From NCBI GenBank assembly GCA_002433485.1, contig DJIF01000041.1:1-17756 (forward strand): 17,756 bases of DNA, read 5' to 3'. Under the pieces are notes generated by a model, which worked only from the letters and a program-made list of their open reading frames with translations, did not search any database and was not told the origin of the DNA. The position numbers were made by a program, and so were the translations under genes. Numbering within the stretch: the first letter of the stretch is position 1; each line of letters starts with the position of its first letter. Of this stretch, positions 12,726 to 17,756 are shown piece by piece. This DNA comes from Deltaproteobacteria bacterium UBA6601 (GTDB taxonomy: Bacteria; Myxococcota_A; UBA796; UBA9615).

Positions 12726-13898
12726 TCAGTTACGACTGCCGAAGATCACGGCGACGCAGGTCTCATTGTGAAAGAAGGGCACCCCTTCGCTAGAGAGAGG
12801 TGCGATCTCGCCGAAGGCGTAGAATCCAACAATGGGAAATCGTCCCTTGCTGCGGGCGTCATGTAGGGTCGCGCTCTCTTCAGCGACTTGAGTTCCGAGC
12901 AGCCATTTGCGTGCGGCACAGGAGAAAACCAGCGCGCCAAAGGGCTTGGCTTCGCCAAGATTGTCTTCAGCCTGGGCCATGGCCAGCGCGCTCCCTTTCA
13001 AGATGCCCTCGCGAAGAACCTGGGTCAGCCGGACCTGAGCACCGTTGGGAACGGTCGCGGCGAAGGTTGCCGAGCCCGCTTCTTTATCCAGACCGAATAC
13101 AGCCCTCAAGAAGAAGTCATCGGGGCGGCTTGGATCTGGAAATACTGCTAATGGGAATTCGCCGAGACTTTCGAATTTTCTGGCGTCGCCCCAGTAGTCA
13201 GCAAACAGGTCGAGGGCGGTCTTGTTGTCGATCTTGTAGACAACGTTGCCCTCGGCGTGAGTGATGGTGTGGCTGGGGCCGACGGCCTTCCAACCAGATG
13301 CAACGCCGCAAGATACTGTTATGTCTCCCCACAGCAGCAGCACCGGGATCGCATCGGAGAATACCTGTCCACCAGCGAACTGGTAGGTGACCCTGTACTC
13401 ACGGTGGTCGCCGCTGACTCCGCCAACGATTGGGCAGCGCTGCTCTTTCAGGCGCTCGCGCAAGGAGTCCACAATGTCGGTGCAGTTTGCGGTCATGGAT
13501 TCTGGCGTCGTGATGCACACGGCCGGTGCTTCAGTCTGGCCCGCCATGGCTTGCTCCAGAGCGCTCGCCACGGCCTTGTCGACTCCTGCGGAGAGCTTGG
13601 TGCCGACCCCAACCTGAGCACGGATCCCTGTTCCAGAGAGCAACGCGAGCAGCACCGAGTCGTCGTGATAGCCCCCTGCGGAGGAGAATTCACCATCTGT
13701 GCTGCAGCCGACGATTGGCAGTTGGGGCCAGGCAGTCTGAACTGCGGCTAGGATCTGTGCGTGCTCGTAACCTACTCCAGCGAAGATCAGACCAGCCACC
13801 GGCTGCTCGTCGCCCAACTCAGCGCGACACTGTTGGATGGCCTGAGCCGTTGCTTCACGAGCGTCCAAATCGTTGCTGTGACCTGTGGTCAGTCTCAC
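12726..13898 (-). CDS. FIST-domain sensory protein
   Basis: This is a 390-residue two-part FIST protein. The FIST_N region contains GLIFAGVGYEHAQILAAV, then LPIVGCSTDGEF and DDSVLLALLSG. The FIST_C region ends with GALVFSCAARKWLLG and FPIVGFYAFGEIAP, followed by NETCVAVIF. Both are diagnostic motifs of this family. FIST domains are proposed intracellular ligand sensors of signal-transduction proteins, possibly binding amino acids or similar small molecules. No signal peptide or membrane segment is present. I chose GTG 13898, reading MRLTTGHSND, because GGAGGA lies 6 nt upstream and the GTG overlaps the TGA of the ChpT-like gene (GTGA). The open frame extends to 14015 but that part would overlap the ChpT-like gene. 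The hybrid kinase follows 7 nt downstream, so FIST probably feeds the kinase in trans. Confidence 0.92.
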   Translation of the reverse strand: MRLTTGHSNDLDAREATAQAIQQCRAELGDEQPVAGLIFAGVGYEHAQILAAVQTAWPQLPIVGCSTDGEFSSAGGYHDDSVLLALLSGTGIRAQVGVGTKLSAGVDKAVASALEQAMAGQTEAPAVCITTPESMTANCTDIVDSLRERLKEQRCPIVGGVSGDHREYRVTYQFAGGQVFSDAIPVLLLWGDITVSCGVASGWKAVGPSHTITHAEGNVVYKIDNKTALDLFADYWGDARKFESLGEFPLAVFPDPSRPDDFFLRAVFGLDKEAGSATFAATVPNGAQVRLTQVLREGILKGSALAMAQAEDNLGEAKPFGALVFSCAARKWLLGTQVAEESATLHDARSKGRFPIVGFYAFGEIAPLSSEGVPFFHNETCVAVIFGSRN

Positions 13899-14506
13899 AG
13901 GCTGTCCTCCATAGAGAAGGTAAGGGATAGGCTTGAGGAGTTCAGGGACAAGAGGTCTGCGTTGCTGCTGGTCGCCAGAGGTCTCAGGAGAGCTGTGCAG
14001 AGAGTAGCCGACCACTCGTTACTGCGGCGAAGTTCCTGGAGCAGTTCGAGCATCGGGCGCATTGCCAGCTGAACCCCTTGTTCGGGCAGTCCGGACAGCT
14101 CGAGACTCGCCTTGCTTTCACCAGCCGCTGTGAAGCGGATGGTATCGGCGCCTAGCGAGCGAAGTACCGCTCTTAGCGCCCTGAATGGGGTCTTGATGGT
14201 CATGTTCTCGGGTGCAGACTCAGCTCGGGGGATTCCACTCAGCAGTTTGCCAGCGCTAATTGTGTCGAGTTTTGGGGAGGAATGGTAGCTGCTGGCTGTG
14301 ATCACCAGCTCCCTGAGGTGGTCGACACCACGCTCAAGTCCAGCGGGCACTGGCTTGCCGTCCATGGAGGCCAGTTCGACCCAGCCACTGACCGTGGAGA
14401 TGGCGCCCCTGACATCGTGTAATAGGGTGCGCTGCAGCAGGGACAGGAACAACAACTCGAGTTCTGTCTCATCGAGGGCTTGCTGCGTCCTGGCGAGCCC
14501 TTTCAT
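13895..14506 (-). CDS. Small ChpT-like histidine phosphotransferase or kinase-derived protein
   Basis: This is a 203-residue protein from ATG 14506, which overlaps the upstream stop (TAATG). Residues 10-50 contain RTLLHDVRGAISTVSGWVEL, which resembles the H-box helix of histidine kinases, with H30 the putative phosphoacceptor. The rest is a two-layer sequence (for example IRFTAAGESKASLELSGLP) that could be a decayed ATPase-type domain. I see no N-box, DxGxG or GxGxG motif, so ATP binding is doubtful. This layout, a DHp-like helical hairpin plus an inert ATPase-like fold in about 200 residues, recalls Caulobacter ChpT, which shuttles phosphate between receivers. It lies directly between the unknown gene and the FIST gene in the signalling run. 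The fold assignment is inferred from motif and size, not from a domain search; it could also be a degraded kinase. Confidence 0.68.
   Translation of the reverse strand: MKGLARTQQALDETELELLFLSLLQRTLLHDVRGAISTVSGWVELASMDGKPVPAGLERGVDHLRELVITASSYHSSPKLDTISAGKLLSGIPRAESAPENMTIKTPFRALRAVLRSLGADTIRFTAAGESKASLELSGLPEQGVQLAMRPMLELLQELRRSNEWSATLCTALLRPLATSSNADLLSLNSSSLSLTFSMEDSL
13905..13910 (-). promoter_or_regulatory. Ribosome binding site fixing the FIST GTG start
   Basis: GGAGGA on the minus strand lies 6 nt before GTG 13898 and inside the last codons of the preceding gene, supporting translational coupling across the GTGA overlap. Confidence 0.75.
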
Positions 14507-15588
14507 TACAGCAGCTCCAGCTCTTCGCAAACGACCTCTGAGCGCGCGGCTCCACCCAGTCTGGCCAGTTCGCCGATCTCGGCTCGTTGTGGCTCGGTGA
14601 GCAGCGGTAGCATGCGAAAGCACAGTCGGCGCAACGCCTGAGGGTCAAAGCGGGTACTGACCTCGGGGAAAGGGTCGAGGGCTGCCTCCAGGCTGTCGAG
14701 CGGGAATTCCATCAGCCACCGTTCGATGACTTCTCCCGCTGGGCTGTATTGGGTTCCAGCCAGGAACACCCTTACCAATGATTGGATCGCGGACTTACCG
14801 TGCGTCTGTTGAAGGATCCCGGTCATCGCCGTTGCCAGCACTTCAGTAGTCGGCTCGTTAGCCAGTGCGGTCAGCAGCGCTTCTACCGCCCGCAACGCAG
14901 CCGGCTCCTTGCGGCTGGCGAGGTTTCGCCAAACCAGTGCTTGCAGCTGGCCTGCCTCTTCAACAGACAGGCGCAGTCTGGCGGGAGGAGTAAGGCAACC
15001 AAAATTGTCGACAAGACTGTCGGTTGCACTCGCCTCCACCAGACTTAGTAGGGCCCGCTCGTCGTTCTTCCAGGCAGGATGGCGGGCCAGGGTGGCCAGC
15101 AGTGGGGCGTCCATAAGTTCCCGTGCTGCCAGGGTAATTCGGGCAGTCTCTTCGTCGTCGAGTCCCGCGCCTTCAAGTTGTTGTTCAAGTTGACGAGCTG
15201 CCTGCCACCTCCCGCCTCTCAATGCCAGCACCTCAAGTGCGTCAGCCAGAAGCAGCCAGGAACACTCTCCAGCTTCGACTTTCAAGCGGGCCTCAATGAG
15301 GCTCGTGACCGCTTCGTCACTGCCCATTTCGGGGATTCGCAGCCAATTGAGGGCAAGATCAAGATTCTCTCTGATCAGGGCCGGCTTAAGCGCTGTCCAG
15401 AGCGCTTCCTTTTGTTTGTGGGACTTCAACGGAAACAGCTGGCTCGGCTCAACTACCCACAGCAGGCGAGACGGACTCTGCTGAGCCAGCTGAAGCCACT
15501 GCTCATTGGTCAGCTGAGGGATCGCTTCCCCCTGTGCCCAGGATTCCAGGTTGGCAGGGCTTGGGGGCTGTTTGGCGCGGCCAGTCAT
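14506..15588 (-). CDS. Uncharacterised helical protein, first gene of the signalling run
   Basis: This is a hypothetical protein of 360 residues. I recognise no family. The sequence is rich in Leu, Ala and Glu and almost entirely predicted-helical in appearance, with recurring helix pairs (for example LLALADALEV-like and RAVEALLTALA stretches) suggesting a HEAT/ARM- or TPR-type solenoid. It has no signal peptide, membrane segment or catalytic motif I can identify. ATG 15588 is preferred because AGGA lies 8 nt upstream; an alternative ATG at 15597 would place the AGG directly against the start. It is translationally coupled to the ChpT-like gene (TAATG). As a solenoid-like protein leading a FIST/hybrid-kinase operon, it may be a scaffold or sensor partner, but that is a guess from context. 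It lies 71-80 nt downstream of the lipoprotein gene. Confidence 0.8.
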   Translation of the reverse strand: MTGRAKQPPSPANLESWAQGEAIPQLTNEQWLQLAQQSPSRLLWVVEPSQLFPLKSHKQKEALWTALKPALIRENLDLALNWLRIPEMGSDEAVTSLIEARLKVEAGECSWLLLADALEVLALRGGRWQAARQLEQQLEGAGLDDEETARITLAARELMDAPLLATLARHPAWKNDERALLSLVEASATDSLVDNFGCLTPPARLRLSVEEAGQLQALVWRNLASRKEPAALRAVEALLTALANEPTTEVLATAMTGILQQTHGKSAIQSLVRVFLAGTQYSPAGEVIERWLMEFPLDSLEAALDPFPEVSTRFDPQALRRLCFRMLPLLTEPQRAEIGELARLGGAARSEVVCEELELL

Positions 15589-15668
15589 GGCGGTCATCCT
15601 AGATCAATGTGGGACGTCCGTATCGTTAGCTGGTCATGGTCCGACAGTAGGGTTGAAGTTCGGGGTCC

Positions 15669-16880
15669 TTAGCCGGTGCGGCGCATCACCTCTACTTGCA
15701 GTAGTTCGTTCAGTGCTCGCAGGGCAAGGCTGGTCGCGACCATGGGCTCGTCTTCGTTTTGCAGGCGATTCTTGTTCAGCCACGAGCCGTCTCTGCGCTG
15801 CTCGGCGAGGACGATGCGGGCCAGGTTGTCGCGCCATCGGGGCGGTCCACCCAGTTGGGCAAAGACGCGGGCGGCTGCGGCTCGATAGTAGCCTTTCATC
15901 CCTTCACCGAGCGCGGCGTTGATCCCCGGGTCGATGCCTGGGTTGCGGTCAACACGATGGATGGAGTGCAGGTAGGCGAGGCTTCTGTTGACGGTGGGAT
16001 GGTGTTTTGGGTAACCGAGGGCGAGCAGCGCGAGCAGGCCGTCGCAGGTTGCCGAGCCGTAGGGGCCGGGCCCATCCTCGCGAGCCACGCCTTTGTTGAG
16101 CCGAGGCAGAACCGGGCTGGAGAAGAAGCCGCCCTGTCTGACCTGGCAGCGTAGGACGAAGCCGCGGGCCGCATCACGCCGCTCAGGGCTTAGTCTGGTC
16201 GGTCGCTCCGGGTCGGTGAGGGCCTCTAGCACCGAGCAGGTCATGCTCAGGTCTACATGCCCTGACTTTGGAGGAGTGAGCGCCTCAGCGCTGCCCATGC
16301 CCCAGCCGCCTTCAGCGGGATGCTCACCCCAGCCAGTCTCGCGCAGGAATTGTTGGCGGTTGAGCCACTGCGCCATCCGTTCTGCGGCGACCCGCCAACC
16401 GGCAGGCTTCAGGGCGAGGGTGCAGCGCAGGGCCAGAGAGGTTGCATAGCAGGGATAGTCTTCGATGCGACTGCGAAAGCCGAGGGCGCCGGATGGTTGT
16501 TGAGCATCGAGGATCCAGCGTTGTGCGTTTTGCAGTTGCTGTCGATGCTCGGTCAGGCGACTCGGGGGGAGCTGCAGCAAGCTCCAAAGGCTGAAGGGTG
16601 TCAGAGACTGACCGCTGCCGAGTACCGGGTAGACGCGACTGATAAAAGCTCCATCTTCTCTCTGGCTACGAAGCAGCCACTGCACACCGCGCTCGATGCC
16701 CGTCCAGCATCGCTCTGCAAGTGTTGCATCCAGCGAGTCGAGGCCTATGGGCGGAGCCGGCGGAAGGGCCATGTCCGGCGCTTCGGCAGGCATCTTTTCC
16801 TTGTTTTGGCAGCCGATCAGCAAGCTGCCGGGCAGAGCCCCGAGCGCGATCAGTACGGTTCGACGGTTCCAGTGCTCCAT
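15669..16880 (-). CDS. Secreted lipoprotein with prenyltransferase/squalene-cyclase-type barrel repeats
   Basis: This is a 403-residue protein from ATG 16880. Residues 1-24 are a lipoprotein signal peptide with lipobox L21-I22-G23-C24. The N-terminal NRRT pair plus hydrophobic segment also resembles a Tat signal. The mature protein begins with a Pro-rich linker and then shows alpha-alpha repeats typical of the terpenoid cyclase/protein prenyltransferase fold: SQREDGAF, QQPSGALGF, GWGEHP and GGWGMG, and near the end EQRRDGSW, each a loop following an inner helix. The DXDD motif of squalene-hopene cyclase is absent (HVDLSMTC occupies the region of the DLSNTQ-like motif), so a true terpene cyclase is unlikely. 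It would be anchored in the periplasmic face of a membrane. Homologues are usually uncharacterised. The upstream gap to the NRDE gene is 97 nt; a promoter there is not clear. Confidence 0.82.
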   Translation of the reverse strand: MEHWNRRTVLIALGALPGSLLIGCQNKEKMPAEAPDMALPPAPPIGLDSLDATLAERCWTGIERGVQWLLRSQREDGAFISRVYPVLGSGQSLTPFSLWSLLQLPPSRLTEHRQQLQNAQRWILDAQQPSGALGFRSRIEDYPCYATSLALRCTLALKPAGWRVAAERMAQWLNRQQFLRETGWGEHPAEGGWGMGSAEALTPPKSGHVDLSMTCSVLEALTDPERPTRLSPERRDAARGFVLRCQVRQGGFFSSPVLPRLNKGVAREDGPGPYGSATCDGLLALLALGYPKHHPTVNRSLAYLHSIHRVDRNPGIDPGINAALGEGMKGYYRAAAARVFAQLGGPPRWRDNLARIVLAEQRRDGSWLNKNRLQNEDEPMVATSLALRALNELLQVEVMRRTG

Positions 16881-16977
16881 GGGTCGGACGATTGTGACAC
16901 GCTTTACCGCTTTGCAATACAGACCCTTGGTCTCTGGGCACTTATGGAGCGTTTGTCGCCCAGGGCGCTGGTCAGGT
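16881..16977 (-). other. Gap between NRDE and lipoprotein genes
   Basis: This 97-nt stretch could hold a promoter for the lipoprotein gene: TTGCAA is followed 15 nt later by CACAAT, but spacing and -10 quality are poor. It also has a small GACC-AAG-GGTC-type hairpin without a T tract. Nothing else is recognised. Confidence 0.3.
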
Positions 16978-17733
16978 TCAAGCCATCGGCTGCAGTGCTG
17001 CACGCATGCTCGCAGAATGGTCGCCAAATGGAGTGCTGCAGGGCGCCCCTTCGGCGCTGAGGTAGCGGTGCGGACCCTGTCTGCCGAAGGTAATGATGGC
17101 CGAACTCCGTGTTCCGTAGTGGAGCTCTGGCATATGAACGCAGGTGCTCTCGAAGGCTGGGTCATGATGCGTGCGTAGGATGGAGCTCAACCGCTCGAGG
17201 TCCGGCTTGGTCGTCGCGGTGAACTTGGCCAGTGAGGCTCGGAGTAGCATTTCTCGCTTGCTTGGTGCCGCCCCAAAGCTACGCTCGGTGAGGATGTGCA
17301 GTCCGGGGCCAAGTGCCTGCTGCTGAAGCGAGCGACCATCGCTCCAGATGATGAAGGCGGCGCTCCGGTCCGCCACCAGTAGGTGAAAGCCTGGGTAATT
17401 AACTGCCTGCGTTTCGCGCAGGTCTGCAGCGGCCTGCTCGGCTGAGTTTGCCTGGAGGGCTCTATCGACTAGCCTGCCGCGAGAGCGCTTGCTGCCGTCA
17501 GGTCGGCGGTTAACTCCCGTGAAGCGATTGGTGATTCCGGCCAGCACGCCGGTGTCGTTGAGGCCCAGCCAGGTTCCTCCTGCGAGGAGGTCTCGCGGCG
17601 CGAAAATGCGGCGCTCGCCTTGGCAGGTCAACTGGGCAGGGGCTGATGGCCGGTCCAGGCGCTCGTCCCGGTTCGCGGCCAGTAGCAGGGGAATCTCTGA
17701 CCACACCCTGGTGGCCAGCAGCAGCGTGCACAT
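16978..17733 (-). CDS. NRDE/TANGO2-family protein
   Basis: This 251-residue protein starts MCTLLLA and carries the family-defining NRDE motif at residues 21-24 (AANRDERLDRPS). FAPRDLLAGGTWLGLNDTGVLAGITNR then matches the conserved GGTWLG block. The invariant Cys2 right after the start is typical of the family and resembles an N-terminal nucleophile, although the enzymatic activity is not established. Human TANGO2 affects Golgi and mitochondrial lipid handling, and bacterial members have been linked to heme trafficking. It is cytosolic. GAGG lies 9 nt before the ATG at 17733, so the start is secure. The cyclase-fold lipoprotein is the next gene on the same strand. Only 23 bases upstream of this gene are in the window, so its promoter is not visible. 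Confidence 0.92.
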   Translation of the reverse strand: MCTLLLATRVWSEIPLLLAANRDERLDRPSAPAQLTCQGERRIFAPRDLLAGGTWLGLNDTGVLAGITNRFTGVNRRPDGSKRSRGRLVDRALQANSAEQAAADLRETQAVNYPGFHLLVADRSAAFIIWSDGRSLQQQALGPGLHILTERSFGAAPSKREMLLRASLAKFTATTKPDLERLSSILRTHHDPAFESTCVHMPELHYGTRSSAIITFGRQGPHRYLSAEGAPCSTPFGDHSASMRAALQPMA

Positions 17734-17756
17734 TGATTTTCCCTCGCCAGAACGAA

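Noticed and set aside
13899..14015. 39-residue upstream extension of the FIST gene
   Set aside because: It overlaps the ChpT-like gene on the same strand, while GTG 13898 has a well-spaced GGAGGA.
15669..16800. Squalene-hopene or other terpene cyclase identity
   Set aside because: The DXDD proton-donor motif is absent and the protein is an exported lipoprotein, so only the fold family is claimed.
16881..17165. 95-residue upstream extension of the cyclase-fold lipoprotein
   Set aside because: It would overlap the NRDE gene and bury the lipoprotein signal peptide, which starts naturally at ATG 16880.

Overview
This is a GC-rich window (roughly 60% G+C by eye) from a Gram-negative, probably flagellated bacterium. 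The mix of genes is compatible with a deltaproteobacterial or Myxococcota-like lineage: Lon with a lysine/alanine-rich tail, a cytosolic hybrid kinase beside a FIST protein, methyl-branched acyl-CoA metabolism, and a lone rod-type flagellar protein behind a sigma-28-type promoter. No taxonomic marker is present, so the assignment is only a guess. I see no tRNA, rRNA, CRISPR array, insertion sequence or phage gene. No stretch longer than 300 bases lacks a gene.

Layout. Bases 1-2451 are a lipid-metabolism region. They hold the 3' end of a long-chain acyl-CoA synthetase, an SCP2 sterol/acyl carrier protein and an alpha-methylacyl-CoA racemase with its catalytic triad intact. A small flagellar rod-like gene lies among them on the minus strand, with a near-consensus FliA promoter. 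Bases 2618-5098 encode a full-length Lon protease whose C-terminus carries a basic KPAAK-type tail built on a 15-bp tandem repeat.

Bases 5201-10160 form a tight plus-strand cassette. It starts with an 854-residue fusion of a GT4 glycosyltransferase to a radical SAM/SPASM-like enzyme. Two more radical SAM/SPASM-like enzymes follow; the first overlaps the fusion gene by 1 nt and the second starts 1 nt after its stop. The cassette ends with a 50-codon ORF overlapping the last of these by 8 nt. This is the strongest candidate in the window for an uncharacterised system: three radical SAM enzymes stoichiometrically linked to a sugar transferase, with a small peptide of unknown role at the end.

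From 10121 to 17733 everything reads on the minus strand. In transcription order there is a TANGO2/NRDE-family protein, a secreted lipoprotein with the terpenoid-cyclase/prenyltransferase barrel fold, and then a compact five-gene run. That run contains an unrecognised helical protein, a small ChpT-like histidine phosphotransferase or kinase remnant, a FIST sensory protein, a soluble hybrid histidine kinase with one intact and one degenerate receiver, and a GT2 glycosyltransferase. The overlaps and short gaps in this run argue for one transcript: a cytosolic signalling module that ends in a glycosyltransferase gene. It converges on the radical SAM/GT4 cassette, so glycan modification is a plausible shared theme, but that link is inference.
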